A stretch of DNA of 64,000 nt. Origin: Antarcticimicrobium sediminis (lineage in GTDB: Bacteria > Pseudomonadota > Alphaproteobacteria > Rhodobacterales > Rhodobacteraceae). This document shows positions 52,292-60,802 of this stretch, piece by piece. Within the stretch, counting starts at the first letter, position 1. Every line of letters starts with the position of its first letter. Location of the stretch: the NCBI RefSeq assembly GCF_004348975.1, contig NZ_SMFP01000009.1:62001-126000 (forward strand). Direction: 5' to 3'. The notes under the pieces were generated by a model. It worked only from the letters and a program-made list of their open reading frames with translations, was not told where the DNA came from and made no database searches. The position numbers and the translations under genes were made by a program.

Positions 52292-53674
52292 GTGAACTTT
52301 TCCCCAGAACGTGCTGAAATCCGCTTTGGCTGCGGTCTGTCGCCGCAGATTGCGCCACCGTCTTCGCTGTCGGTGCTGCTGGCCGGGCTCGACGGGCCCG
52401 ATGCGATGGCGGATCGTTTTCCGATGCTGTCCTATGACGCCTATATCACGCGGCGGGCGCATTGGCTGGATCTGCGCAAGAAACGGCGCACGTCCAGCGG
52501 TGCGCGGGCCGAGGCGTTTGCGAAACAGGCCGCAGCGGTAAACCGGACCTTTTACGAGGATAGGGTGCGCGGCTTTGGTCAGACCGTGTTGCGCTGGAGC
52601 CTGACCGATCAGGGATTGCGCGAACGTCTGGCGCTGTTCTGGGCCGATCATTTCACCACCGTTGGCAAAAGCGCGCCGCAACGCAGCGCGACCTCGATCT
52701 ATATCGACGCGGCGATCCGACCCAACCTGTCGGGCCGTTTTGCCGATCTTCTGATCGCGGCGGTCACCCATCCGATGATGCTGGCCTATCTTGACCAGCA
52801 AACCTCGGTTGGGCCGGGCAGCGTTTATGCCCAACGTCAGAGCAAACTGCGCGGGCTGAACGAGAACCTCGCGCGCGAGGTGATGGAGCTGCACACGCTG
52901 GGGGTGGATGGCCCCTATACCCAAGCAGACGTGCGGCAGTTGGCCGAGCTTTTTACCGGGCTGGGCATCAGCAAGACCGGCGCGCTGCAGTTCAACCAGC
53001 GCCGCGCCGAGCCGGGAAGCGAAAGCGTTCTTGGCCGCAGCTACGGTGGTGATCCGGCCCGGTTGGAGCCGGTGTTGCAGGTGCTGCGCGATTTGGCGGT
53101 GCACCCGGCGACGGCGGATCATATTGCACGCAAGCTGGCTGTACATTTTGTGTCCGACACGCCGGATTCGGGGTTGGTCGATCACATGGCAGCGCGGTTT
53201 CTGGCCACCGATGGCGATCTGCGCGCGGTCTATACCGCCATGTTGGAGCATCCCGCGGCTTGGGACGACGGCCCGGGCAACGTCAAACCGCCGTTTGATT
53301 TCGTCGCCTCCGCCTGCCGGGCACTGGCGGTGCCGCAGGACCGTTTGCAGGACGCGCCCGTGCGGCAGACAAACCGGCTGTTGGTTCAGCCGATAGGGGT
53401 GATGGGGCAGAGCTGGCAACGCCCGTCGGGCCCGGATGGGTGGTCCGAGGAGGACACCGCATGGGTGACGCCGCAGGGGTTGTCGGCGCGGTTGCGCTGG
53501 GCGATGGCGGTGCCGCGCCGGCTGTTGCCAGAGCTGCCCGATCCGCGCCAGTTCGTCACCGATGCGCTGGGCGCGACGGCGCCCGAGCCGGTCCGCTTTG
53601 CCGCGCGCGCGGCCGAAACCCGGGCCGAGGCGGTGGGGCTGATCCTGTCGGCCCCGGCGTTTCAACGCCGTTAA
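52292..53674 (+). CDS. DUF1800 family protein
   Basis: 460 residues. Helix-rich: FGQTVLRWSLTDQGLRERLALFWADHFTT, then LNENLAREVMELHTLGVDGPYTQ, the DUF1800 signature. The start is placed at GTG 52292 (NFSPERAEIRFGCGLSP), a common family beginning; GTG 52277 is also possible. It lies 11 bases before the DUF1501 gene, with an intervening AAGGAGG site: a well-known two-gene unit. Function not established. Confidence 0.87.
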   Translation: MNFSPERAEIRFGCGLSPQIAPPSSLSVLLAGLDGPDAMADRFPMLSYDAYITRRAHWLDLRKKRRTSSGARAEAFAKQAAAVNRTFYEDRVRGFGQTVLRWSLTDQGLRERLALFWADHFTTVGKSAPQRSATSIYIDAAIRPNLSGRFADLLIAAVTHPMMLAYLDQQTSVGPGSVYAQRQSKLRGLNENLAREVMELHTLGVDGPYTQADVRQLAELFTGLGISKTGALQFNQRRAEPGSESVLGRSYGGDPARLEPVLQVLRDLAVHPATADHIARKLAVHFVSDTPDSGLVDHMAARFLATDGDLRAVYTAMLEHPAAWDDGPGNVKPPFDFVASACRALAVPQDRLQDAPVRQTNRLLVQPIGVMGQSWQRPSGPDGWSEEDTAWVTPQGLSARLRWAMAVPRRLLPELPDPRQFVTDALGATAPEPVRFAARAAETRAEAVGLILSAPAFQRR

Positions 53675-53685
53675 AGGAGGATGCG

Positions 53686-54912
53686 ATGATCAAGACGCTT
53701 TCCCGCCGCGCCTTTCTTGCCCGCAGCGCTGTGCTGGGCTGTTCGGCGGCGGCCAGCCCGTTCCTGACCCGGGTCAGCTATGCCGCCGCGCCGTGGGACA
53801 CCCGGCTGGTGGTGATCATCCTGCGCGGCGGCATGGACGGGCTGGACGTGGTGCAGCCCTATGGCGCGCCGGGGTATGGCGCGCTGCGCCGCGATCTGGC
53901 CGGGGGGCCGACGCGGGGGGCCTCTGATCTTGACGGATTCTTTGCGCTGCACCCGGCGCTGGCACCGCTGATGCCGCTTTGGGCACGGGGCGAGTTGGGC
54001 TTTGTGCACGCGGTCTCGACCCCCTATCGCGACAAGCGCAGCCATTTCGACGGGCAGGATCTGTTGGAAGCCGGCACCGCCGATCTGGGCATGGTGCGGG
54101 ATGGCTGGCTGAACCGGATGCTGCAACTGGTGCCGGGGGTGGAGGCGCAGACCGCCTTTGCGCTGGGACATGGCGAGATGAAGGTGCTCGCAGGTCAGGC
54201 CCCGGTGGCCGATTGGTCGCCCGAGGCCGAGCTGAGCATGAGCCCGCAGGCGGAACGCCTGATGGAGATGGTGATGCAGGACGACCCGCTGTTCCACCCG
54301 GCCTTAACCGAGGCGTTGATGCTGTCGCGCGGGACGTCGATGGCCGTGGTCGGGGACATGGCAGGGGGGGACGACGGGGAAGGGATGATGCAGCCGCCGC
54401 GCGCCGCCGCTGGCAAGGGCATGGTTCCGGTGGCCCAGTTCGCCGCCGAACAGTTGCGCGGGGATAGCCGGGTTGTGTCTTTCTCGATCAATGGCTGGGA
54501 CACGCATCGCAACCAAGGCCGTGTGCTGGGCGGCGCGCTGGGCAATCTGGCCGAGACCATCACCACGCTGAAAGACGGCGTCGGGGCCGAGGTCTGGGGC
54601 AAGACCGCCGTTGTCGCGATGACCGAGTTTGGCCGCACCGTGCACGAGAATGGCACCGGCGGCACCGATCACGGCACCGGCGGGGCAATGGTGCTGGCTG
54701 GCGGTGCCTTGCGCGGTGGGCAGGTGCATGGGCGCTGGCCGGGGTTGGACGAGGCGTCGCTGTATGATCGGCGCGACCTGATGCCGACGGGGGATGTGCG
54801 GGCCGCCGCCGCCTGGATTCTGCGCGGGGTGGCCGGGTTGGACCGGGCGGGGCTGGAGCGCAGCGTGTTTCCCGGGCTCGACATGGGCGACGATCCGCGC
54901 CTGTTGCGCTAA
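53686..54912 (+). CDS. DUF1501 Tat-exported protein
   Basis: 408 residues. The N-terminus KTLSRRAFLARSAVLGCSAA is a twin-arginine signal. The mature part resembles the alkaline-phosphatase/sulfatase-like DUF1501 family: VVIILRGGMDGLDVVQPYG, HFDGQDLLEAGTA, TEFGRTVHENGTGGTDHGTGG. Metal-binding His/Asp are likely in these segments. AAGGAGG precedes the ATG. Co-transcribed with the DUF1800 gene. Function unknown. Confidence 0.9.
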   Translation: MIKTLSRRAFLARSAVLGCSAAASPFLTRVSYAAAPWDTRLVVIILRGGMDGLDVVQPYGAPGYGALRRDLAGGPTRGASDLDGFFALHPALAPLMPLWARGELGFVHAVSTPYRDKRSHFDGQDLLEAGTADLGMVRDGWLNRMLQLVPGVEAQTAFALGHGEMKVLAGQAPVADWSPEAELSMSPQAERLMEMVMQDDPLFHPALTEALMLSRGTSMAVVGDMAGGDDGEGMMQPPRAAAGKGMVPVAQFAAEQLRGDSRVVSFSINGWDTHRNQGRVLGGALGNLAETITTLKDGVGAEVWGKTAVVAMTEFGRTVHENGTGGTDHGTGGAMVLAGGALRGGQVHGRWPGLDEASLYDRRDLMPTGDVRAAAAWILRGVAGLDRAGLERSVFPGLDMGDDPRLLR

Positions 54913-54957
54913 GGTGGCTTTCTGCAGTCGGGGCCGGAGCCGCAGGCGGGGCCGGGC

Positions 54958-55677
54958 TCAGAGTGGGCGCGCTTCGCGCAGCCGTTGCTGGACAAGACCG
55001 GCGATCCGCGCCGTCGCCGAGGCCAGCGGCGCGCCTTGCGCTCGGGCCTGCGCCAGCCCGTTGGCGGCCTCGACCAAGGCTGTATCCTCGGCACTGCGGG
55101 CGACGCCGCGCAGGAATTGCGCCACATAGTCCAGCATCTTGCCTTGTTCGCTGTCGCTCAACAGATCGGCGGCATGGGCCATGTCGTCGCGATAGGCCAG
55201 CGGATCGGGGTGGATGGGCCCCACCTCGGGGAGGTCGAAATCGCTGGCGGTCAGCGCGATGGGCAGGTGACCAAGTATTTCGGCCTGAAATCGGGCGAGC
55301 GAGGGGATCGGCTTGGCCAGAAACCCGTCAGCCCCGGCGGCGATGGCGGTTTCTTCGCCGAAACTATCGCCGGAGAGCCCCAGGATCACGCTGATCCGGG
55401 GGGAGGCGGCGGCCAGTTCCTCGATCAGGTGCAGGCCTGAGCCGTCGGGCAGGCCGAGATCGGCGATCAACACGGTGGGCTGATAGACCTGCAAGTGCTT
55501 GCGGGCCGATTTCAGGCAATCGGCGCGGCGAATGCGGGCTCCGCTGCGCAGGCACATGAGCCGCAAGGCCTCGGCGGCATAGGTGCTGTCTTCCACCGCC
55601 AATACGGTCAGGCCCAGCAGGGGCCGGCCCGAATCCCCCTGCGGGCCGGGCTGGGCAATGGGGTCCGTGTCGTCCAT
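54958..55677 (-). CDS. Orphan response-regulator receiver protein
   Basis: 239 residues. A receiver domain (about 22-140): acidic pair E29/D30, phosphoacceptor D73 (LIADLGLPDGSG), Ser102, Lys122 (FLAKPIP). The remaining 100 residues are helical, possibly Hpt-like or dimerising; no DNA-binding or enzymatic domain is seen, and no kinase is near. Convergent with the DUF1501 gene. Confidence 0.85.
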   Translation of the reverse strand: MDDTDPIAQPGPQGDSGRPLLGLTVLAVEDSTYAAEALRLMCLRSGARIRRADCLKSARKHLQVYQPTVLIADLGLPDGSGLHLIEELAAASPRISVILGLSGDSFGEETAIAAGADGFLAKPIPSLARFQAEILGHLPIALTASDFDLPEVGPIHPDPLAYRDDMAHAADLLSDSEQGKMLDYVAQFLRGVARSAEDTALVEAANGLAQARAQGAPLASATARIAGLVQQRLREARPL

Positions 55678-55827
55678 GTGCAGGCGTCCTTTTCAGATGC
55701 TGCCGATACGCTAGGGCGTGCGGGCTAAGGACGGGTTAACGCGGCTCGATGCCGCGCCCACTTGCCCTTGGCCTGTCGAGCCCGCATAACCCGGACAAAC
55801 ACAATCCAAGCTGCGAGGAGATCCGCC

Positions 55828-56232
55828 ATGATCGGCCGCCTGAACCATGTAGCCATCGCCGTGCCCGACCTGAAAGCGGCCGTTGAGCAATACCGCAACG
55901 CACTGGGCGCCAAGGTCGGCGCACCGCAGGACGAGCCGGATCACGGCGTCACCGTGGTATTCATCGAACTGCCCAACACCAAGATCGAGCTGCTGTATCC
56001 GTTGGGCGAGGACAGCCCGATCAAGGGGTTTCTGGAAAAGAACCCGGCGGGCGGCATCCATCACATCTGCTATGAGGTCGATGATATCCTCGCCGCGCGC
56101 GATCATCTCAAGGCGACCGGAGCCCGCGTTCTGGGCACTGGAGAGCCCAAGATCGGCGCCCATGGCAAACCGGTTCTGTTCCTGCACCCGAAAGACTTCA
56201 ACGGCTGTCTGGTGGAACTCGAACAGGTCTGA
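55828..56232 (+). CDS. mce: Methylmalonyl-CoA epimerase
   Basis: 134 residues, glyoxalase/VOC fold. Metal ligands expected at His7 (LNHVAIAV), His79 (GGIHHICYEV) and Glu130 (LVELEQV). Interconverts (R)- and (S)-methylmalonyl-CoA in propionyl-CoA catabolism. ATG at 55828 with a gaggag ribosome site. Followed by the DUF1467 gene 61 bases on, a common neighbour in this group. Confidence 0.94.
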   Translation: MIGRLNHVAIAVPDLKAAVEQYRNALGAKVGAPQDEPDHGVTVVFIELPNTKIELLYPLGEDSPIKGFLEKNPAGGIHHICYEVDDILAARDHLKATGARVLGTGEPKIGAHGKPVLFLHPKDFNGCLVELEQV

Positions 56233-56293
56233 ACCCAGGTTTTGAGGTGGCCCGGGTCGGGCCACCACCCCGCACGCGCCGAAGGAGGCCCCC

Positions 56294-56569
56294 ATGTCGA
56301 TTACATCCGCTATCGTGCTCTATGCGGTCATCTGGTTTATGACCTTCTTCATCGCCATCCCGATCCGGCTGAAAACGCAAGGGGACGTGGGCGAGGTGAT
56401 GCCGGGGACTCATGCCGGTGCGCCGGAGCATCATCATCTGAAGAAAAAGGCTTGGATCACCACTGTCATAGCCACCGTGCTTTGGGCCGTGATCGCCACC
56501 ATCATCCTGTCGGGCTGGATCACGGTGCGCGATATCGACTGGATGCACCGGATGCCGCCGCTCGACTAA
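56294..56569 (+). CDS. DUF1467 membrane protein
   Basis: 91 residues with two transmembrane helices: SAIVLYAVIWFMTFFIAIPI, then KKAWITTVIATVLWAVIATIIL. Between them is a His-rich loop (GAPEHHHLKKK). Matches DUF1467, often found after mce. Function unknown. AGGAGG ribosome site. Confidence 0.9.
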   Translation: MSITSAIVLYAVIWFMTFFIAIPIRLKTQGDVGEVMPGTHAGAPEHHHLKKKAWITTVIATVLWAVIATIILSGWITVRDIDWMHRMPPLD

Positions 56570-56633
56570 GTTGAACTGGGACGCGGCCCCAGCCGAGGCC
56601 GGGGACCGCAGGTTTGTCGATTGGGTCAGTTGT

Positions 56634-56659
56634 TCAGGCCAGTCGGTCAGGCCAGTCGG
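56634..56659. repeat. 13-bp tandem duplication after the EI24 gene
   Basis: TCAGGCCAGTCGG occurs twice in a row (56634-56646, 56647-56659); a third, imperfect copy starts TCAGG at the EI24 stop codon. On the minus strand each copy supplies TGA. Confidence 0.85.
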
Positions 56660-57370
56660 TCAGGTTGGTCGCGCGCGTTGCTCGCGTGCGGCGATCCGGT
56701 GATAGATATGGGTAAACGTGGCCGCCCCCAAGATCGGGATCACCAGGTTCAGCAATGGCACCGAGAGCGGGATCGCCATCAGTGTTCCGGCGGCCCATAG
56801 TGTTCCCACATAGCGGGCCCGCAGATCCTTTGCCCCTTGGCGCCCCAGCCGACGCATCGCGGCCAGCGTGAAATATTCCCGTCCCAGCAAAAAGCCGTTC
56901 AGCCCCCAGAAGATGAACATCGCGGCAGGCGGAAACAGGGCATACAGGATAAAGGCCAGCAGGTTGGCCCCGATCAGCACACCAAGAAAGTTCACCGTGT
57001 CGCGCAGCGCATCCCAGAACGGTACCTTGGGCACCGGTGGCAGCGACGGATAGTGCCGGTCCTCGACCGCCTGCGCCACCTCGTCCAGAAACATCGAGGT
57101 GATGGCCGAGGCGACGGGGATCATCAGGAACACCGACAGCACGATCATCAGAAAGAACGACGAGACGCTGAGCAACTCGTTCAGCCAACGCACTTCGCCC
57201 AGCAGGGGAAGGGTGGCCTCCTCTCCGACCAGCACCTGGATCAAGACCAGAAAACCGGCATAGGCCGCCACCAGCAACGCGAAAGTCAGCCCGATGCCCA
57301 GAAACAGCACCTTGCGAAAGCGCCGATCGCCGATCTGGCCCAAGGCCAGAAAAAACGCATGAAAGATCAC
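56660..57370 (-). CDS. EI24/CysZ-like membrane protein
   Basis: 236 residues, about five membrane helices. Matches the EI24 domain (FFLALGQIGDRRFRKVLFLGIGLT; FLGVLIGANLLAFILYALFPPAAMF; GREYFTLAAMRRLGR). E. coli CysZ of this family is a sulfate transporter; that role is not shown here, and sat-cysC is 30 kb away. Overlaps the nitroreductase stop (ATGA). Confidence 0.85.
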   Translation of the reverse strand: MIFHAFFLALGQIGDRRFRKVLFLGIGLTFALLVAAYAGFLVLIQVLVGEEATLPLLGEVRWLNELLSVSSFFLMIVLSVFLMIPVASAITSMFLDEVAQAVEDRHYPSLPPVPKVPFWDALRDTVNFLGVLIGANLLAFILYALFPPAAMFIFWGLNGFLLGREYFTLAAMRRLGRQGAKDLRARYVGTLWAAGTLMAIPLSVPLLNLVIPILGAATFTHIYHRIAAREQRARPT

Positions 57371-57945
57371 TGGCTCACCCAGGTCGTGATCGCGTCGAGA
57401 TCGGGGCGGGGGCGGTCGGGCGGCGCGTTGGTTTCTGTGGCGATATGGATAAAGCCCGCGATGCGCTCATGCTCGGCCAGACCCAGCCCGGTTTCGCAGA
57501 ACGTGCGATCATGGGAAATCCAGCCCGTCAGCCAGTTGGCGCCCCAGCCCGATGCCAGCGCGGCGTTGAGCAGCGCCAGACAGACCGCACCGGCGGAATA
57601 GCTTTGTTCGATAGCGGGGATCTTTTCCGAGGGTTTCTGCACCTCGATCACGGCAACGGCCAGATGGCCCTGATCGAACTGGTTGCGGGCCTTGGCCGTA
57701 TCGGTCTCGTCCTTATGCAGGGCATGGGCGCGGGTCTCGGCCAGATCGGCCAACCGGGGCATCGCGCCAGCTTCGATCACGATAAAACGCCACGGTTCCA
57801 GCTTGCCGTGATCGGGGCTGCGTGCGGCGGCGCGCAACAGCGGTTCCAGCTCTTCGCGGCTGGGGGCAGGGGCGCGCAGCGTCTTGGCGGGTCGCGAGCG
57901 GCGGCTGAGTAGGAAGTCCAGCGCGGCGGGGTTCGGATCGGGCAT
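57367..57945 (-). CDS. Nitroreductase family protein
   Basis: 192 residues, FMN-dependent, YdjA-like. LSRRSRPAKTLRAPAPSREE contacts the FMN phosphate; SPDHGKLEPWRFIVIE and ASGWGANWLTGW are conserved. NAD(P)H-dependent reduction of nitro or quinone-like compounds; substrate unknown. Coupled to the EI24 gene by an ATGA overlap. Confidence 0.92.
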   Translation of the reverse strand: MPDPNPAALDFLLSRRSRPAKTLRAPAPSREELEPLLRAAARSPDHGKLEPWRFIVIEAGAMPRLADLAETRAHALHKDETDTAKARNQFDQGHLAVAVIEVQKPSEKIPAIEQSYSAGAVCLALLNAALASGWGANWLTGWISHDRTFCETGLGLAEHERIAGFIHIATETNAPPDRPRPDLDAITTWVSQ

Positions 57946-58149
57946 ATGTGAAACCTATTTACATTGTTCCCCTCCAATTTCAGGGCGGGGGAGGTGAGTT
58001 TCAAGAGGAAAAGGCGCGAAAGCGTTGCGTGGCCTTTGGCTGGACTGTCACGCGATTGTGTGGCGCACCTTGGGCTGGTGGTGATAAATTGCAGCAAAGG
58101 GGGCGGCCCCCATGTCCAAAGGCCCCCTTGTCCAAAGAGCGGAGTTGGA

Positions 58150-58365
58150 ATGCGCAAAAGGGTCATAGCCATTGGTTTGACGGCTTTTCTGGCGGCCTGT
58201 ACGCCCGTGCACGCGCCCGTACCTGTTTCTGCGCCGGTGTCTGTGCCGGATCCTTCGCTTGGTCAGGGGGAATTCGCCGGGGCGCCGCCGACGCCGGGTC
58301 TAAGCGCCGCCGAACGTGCTGCGCGTCGCGCCTATTATCGCGGACCGCGTGGGCACGAATTCTGA
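58150..58365 (+). CDS. Small proline-rich lipoprotein
   Basis: 71 residues. RKRVIAIGLTAFLAAC is a lipoprotein signal (Cys17), followed by a Pro/Val-rich linker (TPVHAPVPVSAPVSVPDP) and an alkaline C-terminus (SAAERAARRAYYRGPRGHEF). GGAG precedes the ATG at 58150. Not recognised as a named family; the function is unknown. Confidence 0.72.
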   Translation: MRKRVIAIGLTAFLAACTPVHAPVPVSAPVSVPDPSLGQGEFAGAPPTPGLSAAERAARRAYYRGPRGHEF

Positions 58366-58428
58366 AGGCCGGCAACTCCGTCGCCGTCGCCTCTGGCCCT
58401 TGCCCCTGCTCCGGCGTTATAGAGGGAT

Positions 58429-58704
58429 ATGGCAAAACCCAAGATCCGTGATCTTCCTGACCTGAGCGATCTGGCGCAACCGGGCACCGAGATCGCCCTG
58501 CGTGTCACCCCCAAGGCCTCGCGTCTCAGCCTGACGCGCGATGGCGATGGCTTGCGCGCCACGGTCACGGTCGTGCCGGAGAATGGCAAAGCCAATGCCG
58601 CTGTGCAGGCGCTGCTTGCTGCGGCCATGGGCGTGGCGCCCTCGCGGCTGGAACTGCGGCGCGGCCAGACGGCGCGCGACAAAGTGTTTGTCTATGTCGG
58701 GTAA
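58429..58704 (+). CDS. DUF167/YggU family protein
   Basis: 91 residues, cytoplasmic. ALRVTPKASRLSLTRD, the family beginning, then VPENGKANAAVQALLAAAMGV and a C-terminal LRRGQTARDKVFVYV. Function unknown. Convergent with the gene at 58708. Confidence 0.92.
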   Translation: MAKPKIRDLPDLSDLAQPGTEIALRVTPKASRLSLTRDGDGLRATVTVVPENGKANAAVQALLAAAMGVAPSRLELRRGQTARDKVFVYVG

Positions 58705-58707
58705 GCC

Positions 58708-58968
58708 TCAGCTGCTCTGGTCGCCCTGATCGGCGGGCACCTGACGCAGCTGATACACCCCTTCGGGCAGATCCAGCGCGGCGGCCAGATCGTGCAGCTG
58801 TTCTGGTGACAGGGTGATTTTCTGGACCTGATCGGTGCGCGGATCAAGCTGTTCGAGCGTGACACATTCAGCGAAGGCGTTGATGGTCACGTCCTCCTGC
58901 AAGGGGCGCTCGCCCTCGTCGACCAGTGTGATGACCGTGGCGTCGAATTCGTGTTCGATTGTAAACAT
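58708..58968 (-). CDS. Conserved-looking small hypothetical protein
   Basis: 86 residues from ATG 58968: MFTIEHEFDATVITLVDEG, EDVTINAFAECVTLEQLDP, ending in a helical LSPEQLHDLAAALDLPEG. Acidic, soluble, no signal. I do not recognise the family. The frame is open back to 59259 but that part overlaps the M48 gene on the other strand. Confidence 0.75.
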   Translation of the reverse strand: MFTIEHEFDATVITLVDEGERPLQEDVTINAFAECVTLEQLDPRTDQVQKITLSPEQLHDLAAALDLPEGVYQLRQVPADQGDQSS

Positions 58969-59092
58969 GAAAAAACTGTGCCGCTCCGCGCCGGGCTTTG
59001 CAAGCGCGATCGTCGCCGCAGGGCGGGGCTGGCGACGTTGATGCGCTGTTGCTAAGGTCGGTTCGGATGATCCGGGAAAGAGGCTGTGCGCG

Positions 59093-59791
59093 ATGTTCCG
59101 CATTCTGATGCTGATGGCCGCGTTACTCGTCGCTGGCTGTGCAACCGTGCCCACATCTGGGCCGGGGCTGGGGCAGGAGGCGCTGCGCGCCCGGCGTAAC
59201 TTTGCCGAGGTGGTGGCCGCGGTCGAGCCGGTGGCAGAACGCGAATGCCACAGCCGCACCAGTGGGGTGATTTGCGACTTTTTGATCCGGGTCGATCCGA
59301 ACCCGAGCGATGAGCCGAACGCCTATCAGACCGTCGATCGGTTGGGGCGGCCGGTGATCCTGTTTACCGTCACGCTGATCGACAGCACCGAGAACGCGGA
59401 TGAACTGGCCTTTGTCCTTAGCCACGAGACGGCGCATCACATTCTGGGCCATCTCGACCGGCAGGCGCGCTATGCCGCTGCGGGGGCGGCGATCTTTGGC
59501 GATCTCGCCACACGAGACGGGGCCAACCCCGAGACGGTGCGCCGCGCGCAAGAGATCGGCGCGGCGGTGGGCGCGCGCAGCTTTTCCAAGGATTTCGAGT
59601 TGGAAGCGGATCAGCTTGGCACGAAGATCGCTTATGAGGCCGGGTATGATCCGCTGCGCGGGGCCGCTTATTTTTCCCGGCTGCCCGATCCCGGTGACCG
59701 GTTCCTTGGCACCCATCCGCCCAACGCGGAGCGGCTCTGGGTGGTGCAGAAAACCATGCGGGCCCTGCAAACTCCGGGGCTGTCGGGATGA
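59093..59791 (+). CDS. M48-family metallopeptidase lipoprotein
   Basis: 232 residues. FRILMLMAALLVAGC is a lipoprotein signal (Cys16). The zinc site is SHETAHHILGH (HExxH) with a third ligand in FELEADQLGTK. M48 peptidases of this type act in envelope quality control (BepA/LoiP-like). The ATG at 59093 is divergent from the 58968 gene; the stop overlaps the YigZ start (ATGA). Confidence 0.9.
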   Translation: MFRILMLMAALLVAGCATVPTSGPGLGQEALRARRNFAEVVAAVEPVAERECHSRTSGVICDFLIRVDPNPSDEPNAYQTVDRLGRPVILFTVTLIDSTENADELAFVLSHETAHHILGHLDRQARYAAAGAAIFGDLATRDGANPETVRRAQEIGAAVGARSFSKDFELEADQLGTKIAYEAGYDPLRGAAYFSRLPDPGDRFLGTHPPNAERLWVVQKTMRALQTPGLSG

Positions 59792-60165
59792 GCCCGCCGG
59801 AACTGACTCGGCTGGGCGTGATCCTGAGCGATCGCGGCTCGCGCTATGCGGTCAGCGGTGCGCCGGTGCGCAGCCGGGCCGAGGTGGACGCCGTACTGGC
59901 CGCGCTGAAGGCCGACCGCGCCTATGCCAAGGCCACGCATAACACATGGGGGGCGGTGTTGCCGACCGGCGCGCTCAAGTCCGATGACGGCGAATCCGGG
60001 GCCGGGATGGTGATCCTGCGCATGTTGGAGCGGGCCGGGCTGGAGAATCATCTGATCATCGTCACCCGCTGGTATGGCGGCAAGCAACTGGGCGGCGATC
60101 GGTTCCGCCGGGTGCAGGACGCGGTGCGCGCCTATCTCGAGATTCCCGAGTTGAACAACGGTTGA
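59788..60165 (+). CDS. Short YigZ/IMPACT-domain protein
   Basis: 125 residues. YigZ/UPF0029 N-terminal domain: FxxAxA-like region degenerate, then ATHNTWGAVLPTGALKSDDGES, IIVTRWYGGKQLGGDRFRRVQ. E. coli YigZ is about 204 residues and has a second (DUF1949) domain that is absent here. Coupled to the M48 gene. Role unknown. Confidence 0.86.
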   Translation: MSPPELTRLGVILSDRGSRYAVSGAPVRSRAEVDAVLAALKADRAYAKATHNTWGAVLPTGALKSDDGESGAGMVILRMLERAGLENHLIIVTRWYGGKQLGGDRFRRVQDAVRAYLEIPELNNG

Positions 60166-60238
60166 CCTGCATCAAGGGGCTCTGCGGGCGGGTTTGCTAT
60201 TTTGATGCGGTAGCCGCCCGCGCAAGGAGAGCCCGGAG

Positions 60239-60493
60239 ATGCAGGATCGAGACACACTCAAACGCCACGCCGCGCTGGTGGATCAGATGGTCAGCGCGCT
60301 CGGTGCTGATCTGGAAGAGGCCGCGCTGGCCGGGCGGGTGACGATAGACGAGATTTCGGATGCCGTGCTGCGCTGTACCGGTTGCAACAATCCGGCGCAT
60401 TGTGCGTCGCTTGTGGCGGCCCGGGTCGAGGTGGCCCCCGCATACTGCCGAAACCGTGACCTGATGGCCCGGCTGCGGCAGGGCGCGGCCTGA
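60239..60493 (+). CDS. DUF6455-like cysteine protein, copy 1
   Basis: 84 residues, cytoplasmic. Helical; VLRCTGCNNPAHCASLV gives a C-x2-C-x5-C group with a fourth Cys in YCRN. First of three tandem paralogues. Could bind a metal or act in redox; not known. AGGAGA ribosome site. Confidence 0.8.
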   Translation: MQDRDTLKRHAALVDQMVSALGADLEEAALAGRVTIDEISDAVLRCTGCNNPAHCASLVAARVEVAPAYCRNRDLMARLRQGAA

Positions 60494-60508
60494 GGCGGGG
60501 AGGGACGG

Positions 60509-60802
60509 ATGACCGCAGTACTGGGACAGATCATGGCGCATGTCCGGCTGGTTGGACGCATGGGCAAGGCGACGGATACGGATCTGATCGGCGCCTATGA
60601 GGCGGGGGATCTGAGTCAAAAGGAATGGGCCGAAATGGTTCAAATCTGCCGGGGATGCGACTGGGCGGATCACTGTGACGCCTGGCTCGACAGCCATGAA
60701 AAAGTGACCTGCCCCCCTGAGAATTGCCTGAATCTGAGCAAGTTCGAGGAATTGGAGGTCCGCGCCAAGGCGCGCGCGGAAAAGGGAGGGGTAGAATGTT
60801 AG
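60509..60802 (+). CDS. DUF6455-like cysteine protein, copy 2
   Basis: 97 residues. VQICRGCDWADHCDAWLDSH: the same C-x2-C-x5-C, then CPPENC. N-terminal GRMGKATDTDLIGAYEAGDLS is shared in pattern with the others. It begins 15 bases after copy 1 and overlaps copy 3 by 7 bases. Confidence 0.8.
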   Translation: MTAVLGQIMAHVRLVGRMGKATDTDLIGAYEAGDLSQKEWAEMVQICRGCDWADHCDAWLDSHEKVTCPPENCLNLSKFEELEVRAKARAEKGGVEC

